From assembly GCF_019599505.1 (NCBI RefSeq), contig NZ_RKLT01000019.1:1-63392 (forward strand): 63,392 nt of DNA, read 5' to 3'. The notes under the pieces were generated by a model. It was not told the DNA's origin. It saw only the letters and a list, made by a program, of their open reading frames with translations, and searched no databases. Below are positions 8,417 through 16,434 of the stretch, piece by piece (the stretch's first letter is position 1; the number at the start of each line of letters is the position of its first letter). The translations under genes and the position numbers were made by a program. Source of the DNA: Haloarcula nitratireducens. Its GTDB lineage: Archaea; Halobacteriota; Halobacteria; Halobacteriales; Haloarculaceae.

Positions 8417-10284
8417 CGCTCAAAATAGTACGTCTGGGCGTTCCACCCGCTGGCGAAAGTCTCCGTCGGCCCAACGAGTTCGTCCTGTGTGCCGACGATG
8501 TTCGACGGTAGTAAAAGGAAGCCAAAGGGTTGTTCGCGGGCGAGATTTCGAAAGACGTCCCCGAATAGGTCACGCCGTCGCTGTTCATCGATGGTCTGAG
8601 ACGCTTTAGCGTACAGTTCCGGGATATTCGATTCCGGAACGTAGCCGTAGTAGTTGATGTTCCCCCGCTCGTCGAAGAACGTGGCACTCGAACTCGGTGT
8701 GCGTGGATACGTATTAAACCCGAGGACGACGGACATGTCCCACGGTTCCTGACTGACCGAGATGTCGCGCGGCCCACCGTTGAACGTCCCCGCGCTCCAT
8801 GAGACCTCTCGTCCCTTCGGGGGCGAGTTCACGGCGTACTTTTGTTGGAAGGTGTTGCCGGGGATCGTTTCGATGCGGACGGCGATACCGAGATTCGATT
8901 CGACCTCCTGCGCTAGGAGCTCGGCCAGCGTCTGATTCGTCTCGCTCGCCGAGCTGGCATACAGCGATAATCGCACCGGCGCGCCGTCGGGACCCACGAG
9001 AGTCGTCCCATCGTAGCGATAGCCTGTCCCCGCGATGCCCCGCCGCATGCGAGCTCTGGCCGGTTCCTGCCCATAGAGGTCGTCGACACCGAACAGATAC
9101 TGTTGCATTCCCTCCTCGACGTACCACTTTGAGAAGCGCGGCTGCATCGTAAACGCCGGTTCGGCGAATCCGCGATAGAGGTTCTCTGCGAGGACTCGCT
9201 TGTCGACTGCACAGGCGAAGGCTTGCCGAACCGCGACCTCTCGAAACGGCCGCCACCCATTTGCGCGCATGTTAAACTTGATGGCCTGGATGAACGGCTG
9301 TGGCTGGACGTAGACGTCGACGCCGTCGAAATCCCGAAACTCCTGAGCGTTCTTCGGTGGGATTCCAGCAGTCGTCACCTCCCCGTTTCGCAGTGCGTTG
9401 AGTCGGGAAGACTCCTCGGCGATCACCTGGATTCGATACGACTGGAAATACGGCGCATTGTACCACTCCTCGCCGAGGCCCTCTACCTCGCGGATGTAGT
9501 AGTCCTCGTTTCGCGTGGCGACGAACTGCGATTCCCGCTGCCATCGGTCGAAAGTGTACGGACCGAGATTGCCCGTATACTGGAGCGTAGTGATCTCCTC
9601 ATCTCGCTGGAGTCCCGCTGCATCCTTCTCTGCGACGTATTTTTCCAGTATCCCTCGTGGAAGGCAGTTTTGTCCCCACAAGATGGGTTTCAGCGGGAAC
9701 GACGGATCGACTTCGGGAAGGCGGATCGCGAATGTGAGGTCGTCGATTTGCTCGACTGGAATCGGCTCACCCTGCCGGAACCAATCACCCGCACTCGTGT
9801 AGCCAGCCCAGTTGTCTTCCCCTTGGAAGACGTTCCGAATCATGTACACCCAATCACTTGCGGTCATCTGCCCGTACCCGCCACCCCACCGGAGATTCTC
9901 TCGGAGTGTAATCCGATAGGTCTGTCCATCGTCCGTCGATGGCTCTGCCCAGAGTGGGAACACGTTCTGATCATCGTCGACCGCCCAGGCCCCGTCCAAT
10001 GTCAGGCCGACAAACGCCCCCGATGTCGTGTCATTCGTAAAGAGCCAGTTCAGTGAGTTAGCATCCGAACCAACGACGCCAACGAATTCCCCGGCCGGTT
10101 CTCCCGGACCCGACGATGTAGACTCGCTATCCGCCGCCGTTGAGGCCGCGTTCTCACTGCTGTCACTGCCGAATAATCCACAGCCCGCTAATGAGGCCGC
10201 AGTACTGATTCCGAGCGCCTGCAGCAATCGACGGCGAGTCGGACGAGCGAGTGTATAGGGCACTCCGCCATTGGGTGCCATCAT
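8413..10284 (-). CDS. ABC transporter substrate-binding lipoprotein, peptide family 5
   Basis: 623 aa. The N-terminus has a Tat motif TRRRLLQAL, a hydrophobic run and the lipobox LAGC near residue 35, so it should be exported folded and lipid-anchored. A Ser/Thr/Glu-rich linker follows, then a family-5 binding domain with the blocks YRITLRENLRWGGG and VRQAFACAVDK. It presents peptides or similar solutes to the permeases encoded downstream. The ATG at 10284 is followed by a second ATG, and either may be used. A TTAATTAT box about 30 bases upstream looks like its promoter. Confidence 0.9.
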   Translation of the reverse strand: MMAPNGGVPYTLARPTRRRLLQALGISTAASLAGCGLFGSDSSENAASTAADSESTSSGPGEPAGEFVGVVGSDANSLNWLFTNDTTSGAFVGLTLDGAWAVDDDQNVFPLWAEPSTDDGQTYRITLRENLRWGGGYGQMTASDWVYMIRNVFQGEDNWAGYTSAGDWFRQGEPIPVEQIDDLTFAIRLPEVDPSFPLKPILWGQNCLPRGILEKYVAEKDAAGLQRDEEITTLQYTGNLGPYTFDRWQRESQFVATRNEDYYIREVEGLGEEWYNAPYFQSYRIQVIAEESSRLNALRNGEVTTAGIPPKNAQEFRDFDGVDVYVQPQPFIQAIKFNMRANGWRPFREVAVRQAFACAVDKRVLAENLYRGFAEPAFTMQPRFSKWYVEEGMQQYLFGVDDLYGQEPARARMRRGIAGTGYRYDGTTLVGPDGAPVRLSLYASSASETNQTLAELLAQEVESNLGIAVRIETIPGNTFQQKYAVNSPPKGREVSWSAGTFNGGPRDISVSQEPWDMSVVLGFNTYPRTPSSSATFFDERGNINYYGYVPESNIPELYAKASQTIDEQRRRDLFGDVFRNLAREQPFGFLLLPSNIVGTQDELVGPTETFASGWNAQTYYFER

Positions 10285-10365
10285 CTAGCACAGACGAGTT
10301 GTGAGATAATTAACTATTCCGCCTGTAGAGCACTCAGATTCATTGGCAACCTCTCCCGGCTGAAG

Positions 10366-10409
10366 CCGTGGATCCTCCGATGGAGATATTAGCTACGCCG
10401 CATCCACGG
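10366..10409. repeat. Inverted repeat in the gap before the ABC operon
   Basis: CCGTGGAT (10366-10373) and ATCCACGG (10402-10409) are perfect inverse copies 28 bases apart. The 10285-10451 gap otherwise holds the promoter of the ABC operon (TTAATTAT near 10305) and no gene. The repeat could be a regulator site, a terminator for the gene at 10452, or a relic IS end. Confidence 0.35.
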
Positions 10410-10451
10410 AGGCAACTCCTCTTTAACCAGAGGACTTCCGCTCGCTACGTG

Positions 10452-10787
10452 TCAAGGCCAGTTAGACGGAAGTTCATCTGCGTGATTGTCGATCAAATCG
10501 AGTAGTGGCTCGATCTCGTCGTACCGGGGTCCCTTCGAAACCTCACCGGTCTCACGGTGCCACTCGATATAGCCCGCCTCGGCCAGTTTGGGGAGGTGAG
10601 TATGGATCAACTGGAGGTGTGGATCATCTGTGCTGTCTGTGCCACGAAATACGAAGTCAGATTCGTGCTTTGTCGCTCCATCTTGGAGGGTGAACAGAAT
10701 CAAGCGCCGCTGACGCTTGGCGAACATATCAAGGACCTTGTCCATGTTCGATGCTTCCAGCACACCCCGTGAAACACTCTCACCCAT
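10452..10787 (-). CDS. DUF7344-type winged-helix regulator
   Basis: 111 aa. The core (about 15-95) runs from VLDMFAKRQRRLILFTL through HTHLPKLAEAGYIEW, the helix-turn-helix plus wing pattern of the haloarchaeal DUF7344 family. It has no membrane or ligand domain. It lies directly upstream of the peptide ABC operon on the same strand, so local control of that operon is possible but not shown. A TATA-like ATTAATAGCTATA stretch precedes the start. Confidence 0.75.
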   Translation of the reverse strand: MGESVSRGVLEASNMDKVLDMFAKRQRRLILFTLQDGATKHESDFVFRGTDSTDDPHLQLIHTHLPKLAEAGYIEWHRETGEVSKGPRYDEIEPLLDLIDNHADELPSNWP

Positions 10788-10878
10788 AGTCTATCGTGAT
10801 TAATAGCTATAGTTATAAACATTTCGACTAGATAACACGTAGAAACGACACGTCATATACAGGAGAAACGCAGCAAGA

Positions 10879-11130
10879 CTACCCACTTGCAGCCTCCCAG
10901 CCCACATGGAAATACACAAGCGCTTGATTCGACTCGAACACTGCTCCCGACGGCGAATGGGCGAGTAGTTGCGCCGCTGGAATACCGTTGACAACTCCCG
11001 CAGTACGGAGGTCTTCGACGAGATCGTGGGCGAGCGACTCGTCGATACACAGTGAATCCGTTCTTCTGTCGCGGTTGGTGGCTAGCTGACGGCACTCGAA
11101 TCGTTCGTACTCTGGAATCATCTCGTCCAT
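10879..11130 (-). CDS. Conserved-type small hypothetical protein (83 aa)
   Basis: Not recognised as a named family. The protein begins MDEMIPEYERFECRQL and ends VYFHVGWEAASG. The middle (LAHDLVEDLRTAGVVNG) looks helical and the C-terminal third beta-rich, with no transmembrane segment. Acidic composition and codon use fit a real gene. The GCTAACCAAC/GTTGGTTAGC dyad lies 51-93 bases upstream of its start and may control it. No other gene is cotranscribed with it convincingly. Confidence 0.6.
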   Translation of the reverse strand: MDEMIPEYERFECRQLATNRDRRTDSLCIDESLAHDLVEDLRTAGVVNGIPAAQLLAHSPSGAVFESNQALVYFHVGWEAASG

Positions 11131-11180
11131 GATATCACGAGAGGTTGGCCCTCTTACTCTGCCAGGGGACAGAAAATGGA

Positions 11181-11223
11181 GCTAACCAACGGCCAATGAA
11201 TTATCTATCATATGTTGGTTAGC
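11181..11223. repeat. GCTAACCAAC...GTTGGTTAGC dyad
   Basis: Perfect 10-base arms (11181-11190 and 11214-11223) separated by 23 AT-rich bases. The dyad lies between the divergent 83-aa and 77-aa genes. It is the most compact of three such pairs in the window. Confidence 0.75.
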
Positions 11224-11356
11224 AACACACCACTGCGTCCGGAGCTTTTCGACCGATAGCATGGTTAGGTCAGCAGTTCTGATGTAATCTTGTACTTAGA
11301 AAAATCTCTGGCGACCACCCCAATCGTCAAATCGAAGGCCCCGAAAACCACTGGTA

Positions 11357-11590
11357 ATGGAGAACCCGCGGACGCCGATTAACCCGAGCGAGGAGGCCGC
11401 ACTAGAGCTCATCGAACAGTGTGTCGACTCGTCATCGGAGCAATCGGGAATCTCGCGGGAGGATGCTGTTTCGCATCTCGTCGACGATGGGATCGAACAA
11501 GCCGACGCGAACGCACGGATCAAGCAGCTGCTCTTGAAGGGCTATCTCTACGAGGTTGATAACGAACTCCGGATTCCGCCTCGGCGCTGA
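11357..11590 (+). CDS. Small winged-helix protein, MCM C-terminal-like
   Basis: 77 aa, beginning MENPRTPINPSEEAALELIE. The pattern of two helices, ISREDAVSHLVDDGIEQADANARIKQLLLKGYLYEVDN, and a basic end RIPPRR matches a compact winged helix. It recalls the C-terminal wHTH of archaeal MCM helicases, which is also found alone in haloarchaea. It probably binds DNA or a replication partner. The resemblance is by pattern only. Confidence 0.65.
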   Translation: MENPRTPINPSEEAALELIEQCVDSSSEQSGISREDAVSHLVDDGIEQADANARIKQLLLKGYLYEVDNELRIPPRR

Positions 11591-11599
11591 CTGGATAGC

Positions 11600-12065
11600 T
11601 CAAACATGGTGTTTTGCGATACCAGGAGGCCGAAGGTAGATTAGCGGACGAAGTCGTCGTTGTCGTCGAGGACCGCTCCGAGACGCAACGCGTCGCGGAT
11701 ACCGTTCCCACGTTGGTCATGGAGCCGCGTCGTGGGGCTGCTGATGTCCAGATGCTCCCTGCCCGTTGTTCGGCCATGGGCGGCTCTGGGAAGCCATTCA
11801 CCTGTCGCTGAGGCAACTATGTCGCGTCAGCGAAGGCCATTGATCGGTCAGCTGGCGTATAGGCGCCTCCTCAAGCTCGTAGACGAGCGTGTAGTCGTCG
11901 ACGGCCGACGCCGCCTCGTTGGCAGGGGCGGCTTGTGACGGCGCCATCCCTCGCGACAGCACCGTAGAACGTGGCCAACTCAACAATCAGGTGGATGATA
12001 CCGAGAACGTCGTCGCCGCTCGCGAACAGCTGATCAACGTGGCTGACCGCACTATATGCTAATCC
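11600..12065. other. Decayed coding stretch, no intact gene
   Basis: Short pieces read like former genes: on the plus strand ADEVVVVVEDRSETQRVADT (about 11640-11710) and AIPRDSTVERGQLNNQVDDT (about 11941-12000, running to TAA near 12062); on the minus strand DDYTLVYELEEAPIRQLTD (about 11830-11890). They lie in different frames without starts. This looks like fused remnants left by recombination. The source families were not identified. Confidence 0.35.
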
Positions 12066-12070
12066 TCTCG

Positions 12071-12523
12071 TTACGGCGGGTTTGACGTACTATTCAGCCG
12101 ATCCGGCTCATCGTCTTCATACGCTGCTCGCCACATCGCATGGACCGCACGCGTCACGAGTGAGACTTCGGTCACGTCGATACAGGACGGCTTGGCGGCC
12201 GTCGTGGCGGCGTCGGGCGGAGGGTGGAAATGGATCTCGGGGGAGTGTGTATTCGGGTGGCGATCGAATCGCCAGTTGACATCGGCGGCATCGACGTAGT
12301 GAAACGAATACATACCCAGCTCACTCCACTGGATATCGAGTCGAGCGTTCTCGGCGTCGCCAAGCCCGTCAGTGAGACTGATCTGCAGTTCCGTGGGGGC
12401 GACGACGTCATCGTACGCCGTGGCGTCGACTAACGGCTCAATTTCGAGCCAAATATCACGAATTCGCTGGAGCGCCGGAAGATAGATCGGTCCGAACTCG
12501 CCGGCACGGTCGTCCTCGCTCAT
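12071..12523 (-). CDS. TumE-like toxin of a toxin-antitoxin pair (DUF6516)
   Basis: 150 aa from the ATG at 12523, which overlaps the stop of the partner gene (ATGA); an upstream start at 12601 would sit inside that partner. The core YSFHYVDAADVNWRFDRHPN followed by SPEIHFHPPPDA matches the pattern of TumE/DUF6516 proteins, in which an aromatic-His block precedes a His-rich segment. Members are paired with a DNA-binding antitoxin and are proposed toxins. On a plasmid such a pair would favour retention. The toxic activity is inferred from family and context. Confidence 0.72.
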   Translation of the reverse strand: MSEDDRAGEFGPIYLPALQRIRDIWLEIEPLVDATAYDDVVAPTELQISLTDGLGDAENARLDIQWSELGMYSFHYVDAADVNWRFDRHPNTHSPEIHFHPPPDAATTAAKPSCIDVTEVSLVTRAVHAMWRAAYEDDEPDRLNSTSNPP

Positions 12524-13032
12524 ACCGCAAGTTGGTGGCTGGCTTCGTCGTAGGCGAGTGCTGCTTGGGCGACGGCGAGATTCTGCCGCGTCGTTCGCCA
12601 CGCCGTGAGGTCGTCCCAGCCCTCCGTCTCGCCAGCATCAAGTTGCTGAGCAAGTTCTTCCGGTGACACCACGTCGTACCGGTCCTCGTAGCGCCGAATT
12701 TCCGCCTTCATCTCCTTGATGCTGTCGAGCAACTCCGGTCGATTGACTTCGTCACGAAGCTCACGGATCCGAGACATCAAGATCCGGTCGCTGTTTCGCT
12801 TGTACAGCGTTGTTTGGCCATCTTGGTTCGTCTCGGCGAACCCGGTGTTCACAAGGGCCTTGCAGTGTCGACGTGCCGTCGGCTCGCTCACGAGGGCGCG
12901 GTCGGCAATCTCGGCGGCCGACTGTCCGTCGTGGGTTTGTTCGACGATTTCATACACTCGCTCAAACGGTGTAGTGTCGTCTTTCCAGTCCGCTTTGACC
13001 TGCTCGTTGACGTCGTCCCATGTTTCGGTCAT
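12520..13032 (-). CDS. Winged-helix antitoxin partner (DUF7342/TumA-like)
   Basis: 170 aa from MTETWDDVNEQV (ATG 13032). The winged helix at about 30-85 includes QSAAEIADRALVSEPTARRH, and a helical region with possible coiled coil (about 95-150) follows, starting RIRELRDEVNRPELLDS. It is the first gene of the pair and overlaps the TumE-like gene by 4 bases, the usual antitoxin-first order. It probably represses the shared promoter and neutralises the toxin. Confidence 0.72.
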   Translation of the reverse strand: MTETWDDVNEQVKADWKDDTTPFERVYEIVEQTHDGQSAAEIADRALVSEPTARRHCKALVNTGFAETNQDGQTTLYKRNSDRILMSRIRELRDEVNRPELLDSIKEMKAEIRRYEDRYDVVSPEELAQQLDAGETEGWDDLTAWRTTRQNLAVAQAALAYDEASHQLAV

Positions 13033-13740
13033 ACTGGGTGCTACGCGCTCGATAAACAAATAATTTCCTGAGGAAATTATCTAACGGTAGTGTTTGTACG
13101 GGAGTATCGTCACTAATACGGAGTCACTGAATATGGACAGTGAATCACTCTCTGGCTACACACTCAGCTGACCACGGCATCCGTACCAAGACAGAATTCG
13201 ACCCGCGTACCGGGCACGCTGAACGCTGTCGCCCTTCGTCAGCGCAATAAAGTCTCATGGGACATAGTAACCTCCCACTATATAATCTAACTTTGATATA
13301 ACGTGACGAGAAATAGCTATCTTGGTAGCAGTTCCAGTTGTTGACGACACAGGCAAACCAGTGGTTACTCATCGCTCAGACTGACACAGGCACTACGCAC
13401 TCATACCCAACCTCTTAGAATAGTGGTAGCTCCCAATAGAAAGAGACTGGCTGTCTTCTGACTGGGGTCAGCTGCTCCCCCTTTCAAATCTCTCCAGCGC
13501 TCGCTGTCTCTCACCTTCCTTGGTACCCTCCCCCTCAATCGTCGTTTCAATTCAACTCTAAATACTGATAGGTCTATGATTCCAGCCGTCGTCCCCACGC
13601 TAGCCCAATCCCGTTTCATACACCATCCATCCACCCACCTGCACCCCACCTTCTCTTTGGACGATTTTCGAGGTACAGGTGGGGGTTATAACGGGCTGAG
13701 AATGCTGGAGAGTCACTTAGGGCTGGATTCTGTCCGTAAA
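13033..13740. other. Gene-poor stretch between the TA pair and repeat cluster
   Basis: About 700 bases with no frame showing haloarchaeal codon bias. The possible frames are Arg/Ser/Trp-rich and lack conserved patterns. The stretch holds the TA promoter (the AT-rich AATAATTTCCTGAGGAAATT palindrome around 13060-13080, a good operator candidate) and a run of CT-rich DNA at 13430-13560. Confidence 0.5.
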
Positions 13741-13962
13741 ATCCAGCCTCAGGAATGAGCCCGGGAGACAGGAATTATAAATGAAGCCTTAGAGGGGCAT
13801 CAAGCCGGTGAAATGAGCGTTTATCATTGCGATGTGCGATAATGTTACTAATCCAACCTCAGACTCCGAGACTTCCTGTTACTAATCCAACCTCAGGATT
13901 AGAGGTGAAAACAGCTGAAACGGTTAATATACTACCGCAGAGCTACTGCATCCAGCCTCAGG
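13741..13962. repeat. Four ATCCARCCTCAG repeats (iteron-like cluster)
   Basis: ATCCAGCCTCAGG occurs at 13741 and 13950. A 20-base direct repeat (TGTTACTAATCCAACCTCAG) occurs twice, at 13843-13862 and 13877-13896, 34 bases apart. All four copies share ATCC(A/G)(A/G)CCTCAG in the same orientation. They lie just downstream of the primase-containing operon in non-coding DNA, which would suit an origin or protein-binding array. No Rep initiator gene is visible nearby. Confidence 0.6.
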
Positions 13963-14038
13963 TTTGGGCGATTTCCACTCCTCAGCGAGGCTCCCCTAAA
14001 TTATATCTACTTTATTATGATAGCGCAGCTGATTCCAC

Positions 14039-15544
14039 TCAATTGGTCGACGGGCTAGGTTGATCGTCGATCTGTTCATACATCTCATCCGGGAACGGCA
14101 AGCTCCCATAGATCGAGTACGGGCACTGGTCGCAACCAATACAATACCGCTGCATATCATTATTCTCACAATTCATCGGCAAGGGAATCTCGCCGCCAAT
14201 ATCGTTGTTGAGCTCGTACCGGATCTGGTACTCCGTCGTATCCTCGTCGTACCACGGCCACCGCGAGAACAGGTCTTTCACGTCGCTGATGAATTCCTCC
14301 GTCGTGGCGTCTCGATACTGGGGGAGCCACCACGCCAGCCGGACCAGATTGAAGAGGTCTTTCCGGACGGGTTGCTTCTCCTGAAGGCGCTCGTCCATCA
14401 CGGCCATGCAAGGCAGTTCGAAAAGATCCTCGAGGTCGTCGACGTGGAGGGGCCGCGCGCCATCGCTGTACTCAGTGAGCGTATAACGGTTCTCCCACTT
14501 ATGCTCGATAGACACGCTCGAGTGGTTCCCCATCGCGGTCACGGTGTTCCCGACACTCCGTGGCGTCGAAAACGAGTCGCAGGCACGCTGCTCCCATGTT
14601 TGACCCGAATCGTACGTCTTAAGCGCCTCGTAGAGTGCGCGTGCTGATTGAGGTTCATCGAGTTGTGCCGTATCGTCGTCCGCGGCTTTAACGGCGTTGA
14701 TGATCGTCCTGATATCGCGCTTCTGTCGATTCCAGTTCTCCCACACGCGGTGGGTTTGGCCAGCTTGGAAGAATCGGTCAATGCGGTCGGTGATTGCCGA
14801 TTCGTTTGCCGTCAGCCAGCTCCGCTGTTCCGCCGTCAACGACTCTTCTTGGACCGCGAGTAGCCGGTCAAATGCGTCCTCTGCGTACTCGCGGTACTTT
14901 GCCATGAAGTCCGAGACGGGAACGTACAAATTGTTGTCAGCGACGTGTGCTTGGATCTCGCCCTGCTGCTCTTCGTCGCCATCCGCACGGGCCAGACACT
15001 TTCGCGAGGCGGCGACGAACGGGATCTCGAGATAGTAACCCTCACCGAACTCGGGGCGGGTCGTGACGTCCGTACAGACGCGTCCCGGATGGACGCCGTC
15101 CTCCCCGGGGTCTTTCGCGTAGAGGGTTTCGGCGATCTCCTGGTGGAGCGACCAGTCCTCGTACTCCCGAACGAGTGACCCGATGTTGTTGACGTAGAGT
15201 TCGCGCAGATCACCGAGGAGGGCGAGATGCCGAGATGGTGTATCTTCGAGTTTGGGATGGTCCATGATACAGACCGCACCAAGAGTCGTCAGAACTGCAA
15301 GCACTCCGGGATCGTCCACATAGGGCCGCTCGACTGCTTCCTCCCGTGTGCTGGGCGCGAACGCGTCGGTGGTGAACCGCTCGATGTCTGCGAGCATTTT
15401 CTTTGTTTGCTGCTCGCCATCGACCGTCCAGCGGTCGTACCCGCGCTCGAACAGCTGGGTGAGCTGGAACTCGCCTTCGTCGTGTGGGAGTGCCGCGACG
15501 CGATACGCCGTATATTCGTCGTCTGTGGGCGTGTCTCGACTCAT
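14039..15544 (-). CDS. Primase-associated protein (PriL-like partner)
   Basis: 501 aa. It overlaps the PriS-like gene by 4 bases (ATGA). Most of the chain is helical. The C-terminus has a cysteine cluster, NC-x8-C-x2-C-x2-C (about 461-475, around YCIGCDQCPYS), that could hold zinc or an Fe-S cluster. Archaeal primase large subunits also carry four cysteines, although their spacing is wider. Haloarchaeal plasmids encode such proteins beside PriS homologues. Its likely role is to stabilise or position the primase on transferred or replicating plasmid DNA. Direct homology to PriL is not established. Confidence 0.65.
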   Translation of the reverse strand: MSRDTPTDDEYTAYRVAALPHDEGEFQLTQLFERGYDRWTVDGEQQTKKMLADIERFTTDAFAPSTREEAVERPYVDDPGVLAVLTTLGAVCIMDHPKLEDTPSRHLALLGDLRELYVNNIGSLVREYEDWSLHQEIAETLYAKDPGEDGVHPGRVCTDVTTRPEFGEGYYLEIPFVAASRKCLARADGDEEQQGEIQAHVADNNLYVPVSDFMAKYREYAEDAFDRLLAVQEESLTAEQRSWLTANESAITDRIDRFFQAGQTHRVWENWNRQKRDIRTIINAVKAADDDTAQLDEPQSARALYEALKTYDSGQTWEQRACDSFSTPRSVGNTVTAMGNHSSVSIEHKWENRYTLTEYSDGARPLHVDDLEDLFELPCMAVMDERLQEKQPVRKDLFNLVRLAWWLPQYRDATTEEFISDVKDLFSRWPWYDEDTTEYQIRYELNNDIGGEIPLPMNCENNDMQRYCIGCDQCPYSIYGSLPFPDEMYEQIDDQPSPSTN

Positions 15545-16434
15545 GAATTGAGAAAGTCGGGTGTTGCCTCGGTGCGGAAGTCGAATCCCGGATCGTCGAT
15601 GGGCTGGACGACACGAGAGACGTCGGCGTGCAGCGAGTACGGCAGCCGCATCACCCGGCGCCGGTCGGCCGTGACGACCGGGTCGATGGGAACCCCGTAC
15701 TCGTCGAGCAGCAGGTCGTTGATCACCTCGCGGCTTTTCGCGTCGTAGCGGTGCTCGCGGTCTGTATCGAGCAGGTAGACGTGGCAGCCCTGTCCTGAAT
15801 ACACGACCATCGTTTCCTGAGCCGCGAAGTCGTCCTCGAAGATGTCCCGAACGGTGAATCCATACTCGAGGGCGTGCTCGATATCCTCGAATGCGTAAGG
15901 ATACCCTTCGGGCGGACTGTCGAGGATACCCGCCTCTTGCAGCGCTTCAGTGTCGACGTCGGCGGGTTCACCAGCGGTGGGTCCACTAGAAGCGCGCTGT
16001 GCGGCGATGTCCTTTGCGTCGATATCGACCGCCAGCACCCACGGCCGCTCCCAGTGATCGAGCGCGTAGTAGACCGCGTCAGGACGTGGTTCCGGACGGT
16101 TGAGGAGGCCCGGACCCGCGAGTGCATACTCACTCCCCTGTGCAGGGTCGTAGCGGGCGGGATACTGGATGAAGTCGATGAGGTCCGTGGTTGACTCAAA
16201 CTGTTGAACTGTGCGATCACCGGAGCTGGTGGTCTGCCAGGTGTCGCGGCGGATGAAATTTCGATCGGGGGCGTTCTCCTTCCGGATTGGGTATGCCTCG
16301 CGGAAGGCAATGGCGTACTGCTTCGGTCCGTCGATCGTAGCGAACGATGGGAGGGCGTCAAGCCGGTTTGGAAACGTCTCTGTGTAGTAGGTGTGGAGTT
16401 CCTCGCGAGTTGCTTCTCGCCACGCGTCAGTCAT
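15541..16434 (-). CDS. PriS-like archaeo-eukaryotic primase
   Basis: 297 aa, somewhat shorter than chromosomal PriS. It keeps the catalytic acid motif VLAVDIDAKD (about 133-142), the SGQGCHVYLLD block (about 213-223, equivalent to SGRGxHxW) and the third acid region with VTADRRRVMRLPYSLH (about 257-272). These are the metal- and nucleotide-binding elements of the AEP superfamily. It should synthesise primers for plasmid replication or for the strand entering a recipient. Both gene junctions are ATGA overlaps, so it is made together with the transfer ATPases. Confidence 0.82.
   Translation of the reverse strand: MTDAWREATREELHTYYTETFPNRLDALPSFATIDGPKQYAIAFREAYPIRKENAPDRNFIRRDTWQTTSSGDRTVQQFESTTDLIDFIQYPARYDPAQGSEYALAGPGLLNRPEPRPDAVYYALDHWERPWVLAVDIDAKDIAAQRASSGPTAGEPADVDTEALQEAGILDSPPEGYPYAFEDIEHALEYGFTVRDIFEDDFAAQETMVVYSGQGCHVYLLDTDREHRYDAKSREVINDLLLDEYGVPIDPVVTADRRRVMRLPYSLHADVSRVVQPIDDPGFDFRTEATPDFLNS

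Noticed and set aside
9223..10056. 277-codon plus-strand frame opposite the binding-protein gene
   Set aside because: The minus-strand gene has Tat signal, lipobox and family-5 blocks; the antisense frame has none.
10366..10409. Riboswitch in the gap before the ABC operon
   Set aside because: Only one simple inverted repeat is seen; no known aptamer core was recognised.
13743..13962. CRISPR-like repeat cluster
   Set aside because: Only four short degenerate copies with irregular spacing and no leader or cas genes.
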